Positions 35,402-44,786 are shown, numbered from the stretch's first letter. The stretch: DNA of 64,000 nucleotides from Bacillota bacterium (GCA_023417475.1 JAEZFP010000055.1:1-64000), one strand, 5' to 3'. The notes: a model not told the origin generated them from the sequence alone. A program made the numbers and translations.

Positions 35402-36574
35402 ATGGGGAAACCAGTCATTTTTGTGTCGACCTGTGAGTTTTCAGGCGATATGCATGGGGAAATTTTCGTTCAAGCGTTGCGACGGTTGCTGCCGGAAGTC
35501 GAATTTTACGGCGTGGGCGGGACGCGGATGGCCGCCGCCGGAGTAGAGTTGATCTTTGACCCGACCCGGGTAAGCACCATTGGTTTTCTGGAAGCGTTGC
35601 GTAATCTGCGGAAGATGAAAAAGTTGGTGGCCGAGATCACCGCGGCCTGGGAAACGCGGCGTCCCGACGCTGTGATATGGCTCGACTCCGGCGGTTTTAA
35701 CCTGGTCTTGGCCAAAGCCGCCAAGGAACGCGGTATTCCGGTGTTTTGCATGTTTTCGCCGTCGGCTTGGGCGTACGGTCAAGACCGCGCCGTCAAATTG
35801 GCCGAACGGGTCCGGTTGCTTTTGGCGGTTTTACCGTTTGAAGCGGACTTTTACCGGAAGTTTGGCGCGACCGTTCAATATGTGGGCCATCCTTTGCTGG
35901 ACCGGGTCAAAAACACGCGGGCGCCGCAAGCGATCCGTGATTCGCTGGGAATCACCTCCGAGGATAAGTTGGTCGTCCTGATGCCCGGCAGCAGGCGGCA
36001 GGAAGTTGCCAAATTGTTGCGGGAGATGTTGGCGGCGGCCGTCAGCGTCGGTCAAACGGTCAATATCCGTTTGGTCTTGCCGATCGCCGGTTCGATCGAC
36101 CGCGAATGGCTGGAAGCGATCGTCAAGGAGTACCCGGTGGATTGCCGGTTGTTCGCCGGTGAAGCCTACAATCTGCTGGCCGCGGCCGATGGAGCGGTGA
36201 TCGCCTCGGGTACCGCCACGTTGGAAGCGGCGATCTTGAATACGCCAATGGTGATCGTCTACCGGATCAGTAAGTTGTCATTCGCGATCTATAAAGCGAT
36301 GCGTTCGCCGGAGCAAAAACGGCGGGAGATCACCATCGGCTTGCCCAATTTGATCATGGGGCGGAAGGTGGTGCCGGAGTTGACCCAAGACCAGTTGAAC
36401 GTGGCCAATATCGCCCAAGCGCTTCGCCGGATCGTGGCGGATGCCGAATATAACCGCGCCGTGCGTCAAGACTTGGCGGAGGTCAAAGCGAAGATCGGTC
36501 CGCCCGGCGTAATGGAACGGGCGGCGCGGTTGGTGGTTAGTACATTGGAAAGCGAGAAAGAAACTAATTCCTGA
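35402..36574 (+). CDS. lpxB: Lipid-A-disaccharide synthase
   Basis: LpxB joins lipid X and UDP-diacylglucosamine to form the lipid A disaccharide at the inner membrane. The 390-residue protein shows the family signatures STCEFSGDMHGE, YGVGGTRMAAAGVEL, FCMFSPSAWAYG, YVGHPLLD, LMPGSRRQEVAKLL and IASGTATLEAAIL. Start ATG 35402 follows AAGGAG; the frame to 35387 is only the binding site. No other lpx gene is in the window. In Bacillota this gene is expected only in lineages with an outer membrane. Confidence 0.93.
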   Translation: MGKPVIFVSTCEFSGDMHGEIFVQALRRLLPEVEFYGVGGTRMAAAGVELIFDPTRVSTIGFLEALRNLRKMKKLVAEITAAWETRRPDAVIWLDSGGFNLVLAKAAKERGIPVFCMFSPSAWAYGQDRAVKLAERVRLLLAVLPFEADFYRKFGATVQYVGHPLLDRVKNTRAPQAIRDSLGITSEDKLVVLMPGSRRQEVAKLLREMLAAAVSVGQTVNIRLVLPIAGSIDREWLEAIVKEYPVDCRLFAGEAYNLLAAADGAVIASGTATLEAAILNTPMVIVYRISKLSFAIYKAMRSPEQKRREITIGLPNLIMGRKVVPELTQDQLNVANIAQALRRIVADAEYNRAVRQDLAEVKAKIGPPGVMERAARLVVSTLESEKETNS

Positions 36575-36635
36575 TTAACCACGACTGGTTTTCCTACGTT
36601 GCCATTGGTTGTAGCTCATCAAGGAGGAAAAGACC

Positions 36636-37184
36636 ATTCGACAAATTATCATCAATCATCAACTTGAACTTAGGTTATTTGAGTTGGAACACGCAAGGGA
36701 ACTGCTGCGGCTGATCGAGGCCAACCGCCAATTTCTGGGCGAGTGGTTGCCTTGGGTAAACAGCAATTCAACCCTGGCCGAGACCGAAAGTTTTATCCGC
36801 AGCGCAAAGGAAAAGTTCGCCAATAACGCCGGATATCAGGCGGGAATCTGGTATCAAGGCAAATTGGTCGGTTTAATCAGCCTGCATAACATGAATTGGA
36901 CCCATAGCAATGTAAGCATGGGATACTGGTTGGGAGAAAAATATAACGGCCAAGGTATTATGACCGCAGCCTGTGAAACCTTGATCAGTTATGTGTTTAC
37001 CGAGCTAAAACTGCACCGGATGGAAATACGCTGCGCGGAGGGGAACGAACGCAGCCGGGCGATCGCCGCACGATTGGGATTTACCCAAGAAGGCGTGATC
37101 CGGGAGGCGGAATGGCTCTATGACCATTATGTGAATCATATCGTTTATGGCGTTTTGGCGCGGGAGTGGAAGATTGCGAGGTGA
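36636..37184 (+). CDS. RimJ/RimL-like GNAT acetyltransferase with apparent ATT start
   Basis: A GNAT enzyme for protein or small-molecule N-acetylation; motifs ANRQFLGEWLPWV, GYWLGEKYNGQGIM and AIAARLGFTQEGVIREAEW. The first usable standard start (TTG 36684) would remove the first beta strand. In the same frame, ATT at 36636 lies 8 nt after a perfect AAGGAGG and gives IRQIIINHQLELRLFE, matching the normal RimL N-terminus. So the start is probably ATT (182 residues), or an ATG was lost. Confidence 0.82.
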   Translation: MRQIIINHQLELRLFELEHARELLRLIEANRQFLGEWLPWVNSNSTLAETESFIRSAKEKFANNAGYQAGIWYQGKLVGLISLHNMNWTHSNVSMGYWLGEKYNGQGIMTAACETLISYVFTELKLHRMEIRCAEGNERSRAIAARLGFTQEGVIREAEWLYDHYVNHIVYGVLAREWKIAR

Positions 37185-37188
37185 GTTC

Positions 37189-37644
37189 ATGTACAAACAT
37201 ACTCAGATCGGTTGGGGAATCGTTATTATTTTTGGGTTGCTGGCATTGTTGGCCTATTTCAAAATATTAGGAAACGACGGCGCCGAAGGCGTTGTTTACG
37301 GGATATTATTGCTGGTGACGATGTTATTTGCTGAACTGACCGTTACGGTGGATGATCAATATGTCCGGTTGCGCTTCGGACTGTTCGGCCTGCCGCGTCG
37401 CAAGTTTAAACTGCAAGAGATTCAGTCCTGCCGGACGGTAAAAAACACCATGTTCGCAATCTCCTTAGGGATTCATTATGGCCGGAACGCTTCGTTATAC
37501 AATGTCTCCGGTCCCCGGGCGGTGGAGCTGACCATGAAAAACGGACGGATCGTGAATGTTGGGACCGATGAGCCGGACCGGTTGGCGGCGGCGCTGAACC
37601 TCCGGTTACAGGATGGACGGGGGGAACAGCATGATCCGGCGTGA
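37189..37644 (+). CDS. Small membrane protein with PH-like domain
   Basis: A 151-residue protein with two N-terminal helices (IGWGIVIIFGLLALLAYF and VVYGILLLVTMLFAEL) and a beta-rich tail (VDDQYVRLRFGLFGLPRRKF, then VELTMKNGRIVNVGTDEP) like bacterial PH domains. Function unknown. ATG 37189 lies 4 nt after the acetyltransferase stop; its end overlaps the methyltransferase by 14 nt, so the three form one unit. Confidence 0.6.
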   Translation: MYKHTQIGWGIVIIFGLLALLAYFKILGNDGAEGVVYGILLLVTMLFAELTVTVDDQYVRLRFGLFGLPRRKFKLQEIQSCRTVKNTMFAISLGIHYGRNASLYNVSGPRAVELTMKNGRIVNVGTDEPDRLAAALNLRLQDGRGEQHDPA

Positions 37645-38266
37645 GCGGGGCGCTGAACAACGGTGGAACAAAATCTTTCACGATTGCGGCTCCGCCAAGC
37701 CGCAATACGATGATTGGCTGGATAAGTATCAAGCTTTGCTCGACGCTTCCACAACCACGCCTATCATCGATCTTGGTTGCGGTTATGGCAATGATACGTT
37801 ATACCTTACGGAGCGCGGATATCCAGTGATCGCTTGTGATTATGCCCAAGAAGCGTTGCGGCGGTTGCGGAGTTTTATCCCGGAACCTCAAACCCGGCAG
37901 TTCAACCTATTGGACGGTTTGCCGTTTCCCGACGCCGCGGCGCGAATCATCATTGCCGATTTATCGTTGCATTATTTTGCCTGGGATGACACCAAGGGTA
38001 TCGTCACCGAAATCGCCAGGGTATTAACGTCGGGAGGACACCTCCTGGCCGGGGTGAACTCGGTCAACGATGTTCAATATGGAGCGGGACAGGGGATAAT
38101 GTTTGAAGCCAATTATTACGATATTGGCGGAAAATTTAAGCGATTTTTTGATGAGGATCAGCTACTCCAATTATTTGACGGTTGGGAAGTGGTTGTTATG
38201 AGGGAGTCTGAAATGCGCCGTTATGATAAACCGAAAGTGGTTTGGGAGATCGCGGTGAAAAAATGA
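37631..38266 (+). CDS. Class I SAM-dependent methyltransferase
   Basis: A 212-residue Rossmann methyltransferase: motif I IIDLGCGYGNDTLYL, motif II VIACDYAQEAL, motif IV ARIIIADLSLHYF. Close to TehB/UbiE-type small-molecule methyltransferases; substrate unknown. ATG 37631 follows GGGGGAA. Confidence 0.88.
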   Translation: MIRRERGAEQRWNKIFHDCGSAKPQYDDWLDKYQALLDASTTTPIIDLGCGYGNDTLYLTERGYPVIACDYAQEALRRLRSFIPEPQTRQFNLLDGLPFPDAAARIIIADLSLHYFAWDDTKGIVTEIARVLTSGGHLLAGVNSVNDVQYGAGQGIMFEANYYDIGGKFKRFFDEDQLLQLFDGWEVVVMRESEMRRYDKPKVVWEIAVKK

Positions 38267-38345
38267 TTGGCCAGGCTCATTTGGCGTTAGCGGTTCTAGC
38301 GCGCCGGTTTCCCGCATAAATAATCATCGAGATGGGGTGGTTACG

Positions 38346-39332
38346 ATGCGGGTATTGCTCTTTAACCAACGGCAGATCCGTTGGGGTCTGCTTTTTTTAT
38401 TGATAACCGTCTTTACGGCCGGGATTGCCGCCAATTGGACTTCGTTGTCCAGACAGTTCATCGGGGTCAAACCGGGTGTGCGGTTGGAAGGATACAACGT
38501 TCAAGGCTATCTGCCCGAAGAAGTTGCCGTTTTGGTCAAAGCGTTGGCCGGCAAGTTCAATCGCGAACCGCGCAATGCCAGCTATTTTCCGGAGACCGGG
38601 GAGATTATCCCGGCTGAGACCGGTCGCGTGGTGGATGTGGGCCGGACTGTGCATCAGGTTTGTCTCGCCCCGGCCGGAACGCGGACCAAATTGTATATTA
38701 ACGCGGTGCCGCCCAGCATCACCGAGGAACTGTTTAAACCGATCTTTAAAGGAAACGACCCGAAACGGGCGGCGTTAGCCATCAATGTCGCTTGGGGCGA
38801 GGAGCATCTTGACGAGATTTTGCAGGTGCTTGATGAGGAGAAAGTCAAAGCGACCTTCTTTTTTGTCGGCACCTGGGTAAAGCTGTTTCCGGAGAAGGTG
38901 AAGGAGATTGGTTCCCGCGGCCACGAACTCGCCAATCACGGGCTGTTTCACGGCCATCCGGCGCAAATGGGCCGGGATCAAATAAAAAAGCTGATTGCCG
39001 ATAACGCTTTATTGTTATGGTCGGTCACCGGCAAAAAAACCGCCAATCTGTTCGCGCCGCCTTATGGCGAGTTAAGCCCGGAAGTGTTGGCGGCAGCGGG
39101 CGATTTGGGGTATTACACCATTCTCTGGTCGGTCGATACCGTCGATTGGAAAAACCCGGCCCCGGATGCCATGTTAAATCGGGTGCTCGCCAAGATTGAG
39201 CCGGGGGGCATTATTTTGATGCATCCAACCATCGCCACGCGTACCGCGTTGCGGGGAATGATCCGCGGGTTGCGGCAGAAAGGTTTGGAACCGGGAACGG
39301 TCAGTCAAGTTCTGCAGCAACCCGGTTCATAA
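38346..39332 (+). CDS. Polysaccharide deacetylase, YlxY/PdaB-like
   Basis: A 328-residue envelope protein: an N-terminal membrane anchor (GLLFLLITVFTAGIAANW), a 120-residue spacer domain and a NodB domain from about residue 145. The NodB domain has AINVAWGEEHLDEILQVL in place of TFDDG, VKATFFFVGTWV, HELANHGLFHGHP for the metal His pair, and ILWSVDTVDWKNP. This variant is typical of YlxY-like proteins linked to sporulation and the outer cortex. ATG 38346 is chosen; GTG 38337 is in frame. Confidence 0.85.
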   Translation: MRVLLFNQRQIRWGLLFLLITVFTAGIAANWTSLSRQFIGVKPGVRLEGYNVQGYLPEEVAVLVKALAGKFNREPRNASYFPETGEIIPAETGRVVDVGRTVHQVCLAPAGTRTKLYINAVPPSITEELFKPIFKGNDPKRAALAINVAWGEEHLDEILQVLDEEKVKATFFFVGTWVKLFPEKVKEIGSRGHELANHGLFHGHPAQMGRDQIKKLIADNALLLWSVTGKKTANLFAPPYGELSPEVLAAAGDLGYYTILWSVDTVDWKNPAPDAMLNRVLAKIEPGGIILMHPTIATRTALRGMIRGLRQKGLEPGTVSQVLQQPGS

Positions 39333-39340
39333 TCATAAAA

Positions 39341-39492
39341 AAAGAAAGGCGCGCGGAGGCCACTGAAAAACTGCTCGAAATAACATTGACCTACAATATA
39401 TTGATAGCCTAAAACAAGCTTATCACTATATATTGTAGGTCAATCTTTCAGACGGAGGTTTTTCAGTGGCTTGGGCGCGCGCCTTTCTTTTT
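39341..39492. repeat. Dispersed palindromic element within a convergent terminator, copy 1
   Basis: Outer arms AAAGAAAGGCGCGCG and GCGCGCGCCTTTCTTT form a terminator-like stem between convergent genes. Inside lie GCCACTGAAAAAC / TTTTTCAGTGGC and TTGACCTACAATATAT / ATATATTGTAGGTCAA. The inner 120 bp recur at 63027-63150. An insertion into the loop of an older terminator is the simplest reading. Confidence 0.85.
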
Positions 39493-39512
39493 AATATCTT
39501 GAAAATATCGTC

Positions 39513-40805
39513 CTATAAGTTTTGCCGGATAACGCTCCAGATGCCGGGATCCTCGTAGCCCAAACGCCAAACCGCGACGCCTTTAAGCGCATAATTGCGG
39601 ACCAGTTCCATCTTGGCGGCGGTGCTGCGGCTGTCCTCGTACCAGACGGTATGGGAGACCCCCCAACTTTTGTAAGTGAAGTATGGGGTCTTATAGGTTG
39701 AGTGCCATTTCGGAACCACATTGTGACTTTTGATTAAGCTCTGAATCGCGCTGTAATTTCGGGCTTTCCCGGAGTTGAGACTCCAGTCGTAGCCGTAACC
39801 GGCGATGCCCATGACCACCTTTTGCGGCGAAAAATAACGCAGGGTGTATTTGATGACGCGCTCAACCCAAGGATAAGAGGCAACCGGTCCCGGACTGCCG
39901 CCGGCGTAATGTTCGTCATAGGTCATGACCATAATCTGATCAAGATAAGGGGCCAGCGCTTGATAGTCAAAAGCGCCGCCGTGACTGGAGGTCCGATCGT
40001 CATTGGTTTTCGCCGGCACCGAAGCGGTGACTAGCAAACCCTTGGGACGAAGCTCCGCCGCCAGTTCCCGGAAAAAGGCCGTCAGATTGAGACGGTCTTG
40101 GGCCTGAACGTTTTCGAAGTCGATGTTGACGCCGCGATAACCCTTGGAAACCAACATTTGACTGATTCCTTTAACCGCCTTGGCGCGGGCGGTTGGACTC
40201 GAGAGCATTTTATGCGCGATGTTGGAATCAAAGTTGCCGCCGTTGCGAATATTATTGACCAGCGCCAACGGCACCACGCCGGCGCTGTTGGCCAAACTGA
40301 CCGGCTTCGGGTTGTGGGTGCTCCGGATGGAACCGGATTGATCAACGTTAAACGAGAACGGGATCACCATGTTGATCGTCCCCAGGTTTTGGGAGAGCAC
40401 GTTGTACCCGGTCGGGTCGTTGAAGTAATTCTCGACATAATAACCGGCGACGGTTTTGCCCTTGGTGGTGGTGCCGGAGACGCTGGTTTTGGTCGAGACC
40501 ATCCATTTTGAAACCCAACCGGTGATTCCGGAAGCGGTTTGGATCTGATATAAGCTATCCTTCTGGCCTAACACGATCAGCCGCGAACCTTGGGTCGCAG
40601 TCCCCACCGAGGAACTGTCGCCGGAAGTGTCGCTGCGAATCGCGGCTTGGGCGCTGGTAATTACTCCGGAACGGGGAAAGATATTGTCGGGATCGGCCGG
40701 CAAACCGGCGCCGCTTCCACTGGAACTTCCGGAGTTTCCACCGAAGAGACCCGAAGTAAGATAGAATATGAGGGCCAAGATTGTGGTCACCATGTTGCCT
40801 TGCAT
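39513..40805 (-). CDS. GH18 family hydrolase with SH3 domain, spore-lysin-like
   Basis: A 430-residue exported protein: signal/anchor helix (MVTTILALIFYLTSGLFG), Ser/Gly linker, SH3b domain (about 50-105; YQIQTASGITGWVSKWMV) and GH18 barrel (about 120-430). The catalytic motif is YRGVNIDFENV, with MVMTYDEHYAGG and the ending WRLGYEDPGIW. Relatives such as YaaH/SleL cut cortex peptidoglycan. GGGAG precedes the ATG by 8 nt. Confidence 0.9.
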   Translation of the reverse strand: MQGNMVTTILALIFYLTSGLFGGNSGSSSGSGAGLPADPDNIFPRSGVITSAQAAIRSDTSGDSSSVGTATQGSRLIVLGQKDSLYQIQTASGITGWVSKWMVSTKTSVSGTTTKGKTVAGYYVENYFNDPTGYNVLSQNLGTINMVIPFSFNVDQSGSIRSTHNPKPVSLANSAGVVPLALVNNIRNGGNFDSNIAHKMLSSPTARAKAVKGISQMLVSKGYRGVNIDFENVQAQDRLNLTAFFRELAAELRPKGLLVTASVPAKTNDDRTSSHGGAFDYQALAPYLDQIMVMTYDEHYAGGSPGPVASYPWVERVIKYTLRYFSPQKVVMGIAGYGYDWSLNSGKARNYSAIQSLIKSHNVVPKWHSTYKTPYFTYKSWGVSHTVWYEDSRSTAAKMELVRNYALKGVAVWRLGYEDPGIWSVIRQNL

Positions 40806-41171
40806 CGGGTAGCTCCCTTCATGTATTCGAATCGTATCGCATCAAGCGGTGGCAGTCCTTTTGTTTCCCCGGACTACGATTGGGCGAAGTCAATTGAGGC
40901 GCCTTGGTAGAATAGACGTTTGCCCTTCTGCTACAAATTCGCTGGTTAAAAGCGGTTACCTTTAAGCAGTTCCCGGTAAACCCGTTAATCGACAGCAGTT
41001 GAAGCAGGCCCTGGGGGTCCATGATAATTCTGGAAATGAAGTATCATTGCTTTCCAAGAAGGACTTTGCGCGAAAAAGGCGAAGATAAACTGAATTCGCG
41101 TCAAATATTTCTGAATATTTTCAGGCGATTGATTCGTAAGAAAACTTAAATCGGTAAAGGACTAAGAAACC
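40806..41171. other. Divergent spacer between GH18 gene and peptidase gene
   Basis: No gene or hairpin stands out in these 366 bp; AAAGGA lies shortly before the peptidase start. Confidence 0.5.
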
Positions 41172-42434
41172 ATGTATCAACAAACTACTTTGCCTAACGG
41201 TTTGCGGATTGTCTGTGAAACCATTCCCGGAGTCCATTCGGTCTCCTTGGGGATCTGGGTTGGCACGGGCTCCCGTTATGAAACCCTCGCAGACAACGGG
41301 ATTTCCCATTTCATTGAACATATGCTGTTTAAAGGGACCGGCCGGCGCACCACCAAACAGATCGCCGAAGAAATGGATGCCGTCGGCGGCCAATTAAACG
41401 CGTTTACCACCAAAGAATACACTTGTTATTACGCCAAAGTGTTGCGTCAGCATTATCAGTTTGGCATCGACTTGTTGGCGGATATGGTCACCGACTCGCT
41501 CTTCCTGCCGGAAGAGATTGAAAAAGAGAAGCAGGTCGTGATTGAAGAGATCAAGTCCTACGAAGATTCACCCGATGAAATCATTCATGATATTTTCGCC
41601 GGGGCCGTCTTGAACGGACATCCGCTGGGGCGGACCATTTTAGGCACGCCGGAATCGATCCGGCGGATCGAACGTTCGACGATTCTGCAATACTTGAGTC
41701 ACCATTATACCCCAGATAACATTGTTTTTGCAGTAGCGGGTAATGTCCAATTCGACCAGATTGTGACAGAAGTTACAAAACACTTAGCGGGCTTGTCAGG
41801 AAAAACCGATCAAAAGTTGCCGGCCATTCCCGATTTGCAACCGGATGTGGTGATCCGTTCCAAAGACACCGAACAGGTCCATATTTGCCTAGGGACGCGC
41901 GGCGTCTCCCGGAACAACCCCGAGAAATATGCGATTTACGTGTTGGACAGCGTCTTGGGAGGGAGCGTCAGCTCCCGCCTTTTCCAGCAATTGCGCGAAG
42001 AGCGGGGGTTGGTCTATGTGGCGGGTTCCAATCATTCCGGCTATAAAGATACCGGCCTCTTTTCGATTTACGCCGGAACCAGTCCCGAGAATTACGAAGA
42101 AGTGATCACCCTTGTCAAACAGGAGCTGCAGAAACTGCAGGCGGGGCCGATCGGCGCGACGGAGCTGACCCGGGCGAAAGAGCAACTCAAGGGAAATCTC
42201 CTGTTGAGCCTGGAAAGTACCAGTAACCTGATGAGCCGGATCGCCAAGATCGTCCTCTTCAACGACCTATTGATGACGCCGGAAGAGAGCGTCAGAAAGA
42301 TTGAGGCGGTCACGGCGGAACAAGTGCTGCAAGCCGCCCGGGAAATTTTTCATGAAGATAAGATGGTAATTACGGCGATTGGCCCGTTTGAGGCCGATTC
42401 GGAATTGGTGGGGAAACGTTATCATGAGTATTGA
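41172..42434 (+). CDS. M16 family zinc peptidase
   Basis: A 420-residue member of the pitrilysin family, YmxG/MPP-beta-like. The inverted zinc motif is HFIEHMLFKGT, with the distal Glu in EIEKEKQVVIEEIKSYEDSP, and the GlyRich SSRLFQQLREERGLVYV of the second half. It is usual length for the single-chain bacterial type next to dut in Bacillota. Its end overlaps dut by 11 nt. Confidence 0.92.
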   Translation: MYQQTTLPNGLRIVCETIPGVHSVSLGIWVGTGSRYETLADNGISHFIEHMLFKGTGRRTTKQIAEEMDAVGGQLNAFTTKEYTCYYAKVLRQHYQFGIDLLADMVTDSLFLPEEIEKEKQVVIEEIKSYEDSPDEIIHDIFAGAVLNGHPLGRTILGTPESIRRIERSTILQYLSHHYTPDNIVFAVAGNVQFDQIVTEVTKHLAGLSGKTDQKLPAIPDLQPDVVIRSKDTEQVHICLGTRGVSRNNPEKYAIYVLDSVLGGSVSSRLFQQLREERGLVYVAGSNHSGYKDTGLFSIYAGTSPENYEEVITLVKQELQKLQAGPIGATELTRAKEQLKGNLLLSLESTSNLMSRIAKIVLFNDLLMTPEESVRKIEAVTAEQVLQAAREIFHEDKMVITAIGPFEADSELVGKRYHEY

Positions 42435-42906
42435 AACGCAGCCGATTCGGTTTAAAGTGCTCTCACCGTTGTTGCGGGAAGGACGGATCCCGATGCCGGC
42501 GTATGCCACTCCCGGCGCCGCGGCCATGGATCTGCACGCGTGTTGCGCCGAACCGCTCACGATTCCGGCCGGTGGACGAGCCGGGATCCCGACCGGAATC
42601 GCCATTGAGCTTCCCCGGCCCGATCTGGTGGCGCTGGTTTTTCCCCGGAGCGGACTCGCTTCCAAACACGGTATTTCCTTGTCGAACGCCGTCGGGGTGA
42701 TCGACAGCGATTATCGCGGCGAACTTATCTGCTTAATGAAGAACGAAAGCACGGTTGATTTTCAGATTCAGCCCGGCGATCGGATCGCCCAGCTTGGCAT
42801 CTTTCCGATCATTCGCGCGATTTGGGAGGAAACGGAAGATCTTGAAACGACCAAACGCGGTACGGGTGGTTTCGGGTCCACCGGAATTCGTCAAGAACCG
42901 GGTTAA
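42424..42906 (+). CDS. dut: dUTP diphosphatase
   Basis: A trimeric dUTPase of 160 residues, hydrolysing dUTP to dUMP. Motifs 1-5 appear in order: PGAAAMDLHA, LVFPRSGLASKHGI, GVIDSDYRGE, PGDRIAQLGI and RGTGGFGSTG. The ATG lies inside the end of the peptidase gene. Confidence 0.95.
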   Translation: MSIETQPIRFKVLSPLLREGRIPMPAYATPGAAAMDLHACCAEPLTIPAGGRAGIPTGIAIELPRPDLVALVFPRSGLASKHGISLSNAVGVIDSDYRGELICLMKNESTVDFQIQPGDRIAQLGIFPIIRAIWEETEDLETTKRGTGGFGSTGIRQEPG

Positions 42907-42999
42907 TCCGTTTCATTGCGAGAAAGGGAACCTGAAGGATTCGGAGCGGGAAAATTTCGCGAAACGATTTCTTAACGCCAATTTTTGGCTTTGTCGCAG

Positions 43000-43028
43000 T
43001 TGCGTCAAGGGTATTTTTTTACTATAAT
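43000..43028 (+). promoter_or_regulatory. Promoter of the small Spo0E-like gene
   Basis: TTGCGT (43000-43005) and TATAAT (43023-43028) are 17 nt apart, 47 nt upstream of the start codon. Confidence 0.7.
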
Positions 43029-43074
43029 CGGGATAACGCGACAATTAACGGAATAAGGCAGACGGAGGCGGATC

Positions 43075-43242
43075 GTGTTGGAGAAGGAACTTGAACAGAT
43101 CCAGCGGGTGATCGGCCAACTCAAGGAAGAATTATTGACGAGTACAATTCAGTCGGAGTTGGAAGATGAAGTGAGTTACAAATTAGCCACGAAGATTGAC
43201 TTAACTGTCAGCCGTTTTATACGCTTGTTGGAATGTCGCTAA
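43075..43242 (+). CDS. Small Spo0E-like protein (55 aa)
   Basis: A short gene with its own promoter, GGAGG at 43064-43068, GTG (or TTG 43078) start and terminator. The product reads MLEKELEQIQRVIGQLKEEL and ends LATKIDLTVSRFIRLLECR. Two helices and a LxxKxDLTxxxFI motif in the second resemble Spo0E-type aspartyl-phosphate phosphatases (SQELDxLIxxF), which dephosphorylate Spo0A. The key SQELD motif is not exact, so function is a guess; the gene itself is well supported. Confidence 0.65.
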   Translation: MLEKELEQIQRVIGQLKEELLTSTIQSELEDEVSYKLATKIDLTVSRFIRLLECR

Positions 43243-43247
43243 AAAAT

Positions 43248-43270
43248 AACGCCGTACGGCGTTGTTTTTT
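43248..43270 (+). terminator. Terminator of the small gene
   Basis: Perfect palindrome AACGCCGTACGGCGTT (43248-43263) followed by GTTTTTTT. Confidence 0.92.
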
Positions 43271-43462
43271 TATGCAACGTAACGTTGCCGGAAAGGCTAA
43301 CGCACTGACCCCAACATTGTCATAAGCGGGGCAGCGCGGCCGGCCGGAAATGTTATGTTATTTTCATAAAAAGCGATTTACAATCCGGGAAATGTGCTAT
43401 AATAATTGGTAATATCATTTTCGGATGTTAAATCCCCTTTATTTTTTAGGAGGCGCGTTGTT

Positions 43463-44542
43463 ATGAATATACAGGTGGAGCAGTTGCCGGAGCAGCAATT
43501 GAAACCATTGTACGATGATCCGGCGCAATTGGGGTTTGGTAAGATTTTTACCGATTACATGTTTACGATGTATTACCGGACGGGGCAAGGTTGGGTGGAG
43601 CCGAAGATTGAACGGTTCAAACCGTTTGCCATCGATCCGGCGTCGGTGGTTCTCCATTATTCGCAGGAGATTTTCGAAGGCCTTAAGGCATACGCGGCGC
43701 CCGATCAACGGATTTTGCTGTTCCGGCCGGAGCAAAACGCCAAACGGATGTATTGGTCGGCGGAACGGTTATGTATGGCGCCGGTTCCGGAAGAGATCTT
43801 CCTGGAGGCCGTCAGCGCGCTGGTCAATCTGGAGAAACGTTGGATCCCCAATGCCCCGGGAACCTCGCTGTATATTCGGCCGGCTTTGATCGGGACCGGC
43901 GACGCTTTGGGCGTGCATCCCGCCGACGAGTATCTGTTTTTCGTGATTTTAACCCCGGTGGCGGCCTATTTCAAAGAAGGTTTCAAACCGGTCAGTTTAT
44001 ATGTGGAGGATTATTTCGTCCGGGCCGCGGTGGGTGGCGTCGGGAACGCCAAAACCGGGGGCAACTATGCCGCCAGCTTGCTGGCGGGCGCCAAAGCCAA
44101 GGAGAAAGGCTTCTCGCAAGTGTTGTGGCTGGATGCCAAAGAGAAAAAATATGTCGAGGAAGTCGGAGCGATGAATATTTTCTTCGTTTTCGGCGACAAA
44201 TTGGTCACGCCGGACCTGAGCGGTTCGATTCTGCCGGGCATTACCCGGGCGTCAGTGATGGAACTGGCCCGCAGCTTCGGTTACCAGGTCGAAGAACGCC
44301 CGATTACCATTGATGAAGTGATCGCCGGGCTGGACAACGGAACCTTAACCGAGGCGTTTGGTTCCGGCACCGCCGCGGTGATTTCGCCGGTGGGTTCGTT
44401 GTTCTTTAAAGAACGGAACTACCTGATCAACGGCAACGAGGTTGGACCGGTCACCAACCGGCTGTATCAACAATTGGTCGATATTCAATATGGCCGGGCC
44501 GACGATCCGTTTGGCTGGGTCAAGACGATCGGACGGTTATAA
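43463..44542 (+). CDS. ilvE: Branched-chain amino acid aminotransferase
   Basis: A 359-residue class IV PLP aminotransferase for leucine, isoleucine and valine. YSQEIFEGLKAYAAPDQRIL contains the substrate loop, GGNYAASLLAGAKAKEKGF and VLWLDAKEKKYVEEVGAMNI hold the PLP Lys and Glu, and GTAAVISPVG closes the site. AGGAGG precedes ATG 43463, and TATAAT with an upstream TTTACA near 43377-43403 is a likely promoter. Confidence 0.94.
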   Translation: MNIQVEQLPEQQLKPLYDDPAQLGFGKIFTDYMFTMYYRTGQGWVEPKIERFKPFAIDPASVVLHYSQEIFEGLKAYAAPDQRILLFRPEQNAKRMYWSAERLCMAPVPEEIFLEAVSALVNLEKRWIPNAPGTSLYIRPALIGTGDALGVHPADEYLFFVILTPVAAYFKEGFKPVSLYVEDYFVRAAVGGVGNAKTGGNYAASLLAGAKAKEKGFSQVLWLDAKEKKYVEEVGAMNIFFVFGDKLVTPDLSGSILPGITRASVMELARSFGYQVEERPITIDEVIAGLDNGTLTEAFGSGTAAVISPVGSLFFKERNYLINGNEVGPVTNRLYQQLVDIQYGRADDPFGWVKTIGRL

Positions 44543-44573
44543 ACCATTCCGGGTGGAATGCGCTATTTTTGAG

Positions 44574-44600
44574 GGGGCGACTGCGGTCGCCCCTTTTTTG
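44574..44600 (+). terminator. Terminator of ilvE
   Basis: GGGGCGAC-TGCG-GTCGCCCC followed by six T. Confidence 0.95.
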
Positions 44601-44786
44601 TATAAATTGGGAAAAGCGGATGCTAAAAAGATTAACCGGCGCCGGGCGGATATGGCGGTTTTGGAAAAAGATTTTAACCAAAACGGTCATTTTGGTATAA
44701 GATATTTGGTAATTTAACGAAACTATTTTAAATAATTATCCATTCATATAAAATATGAGATAAGACTTCCGGAAGAGGTTTTGCGA

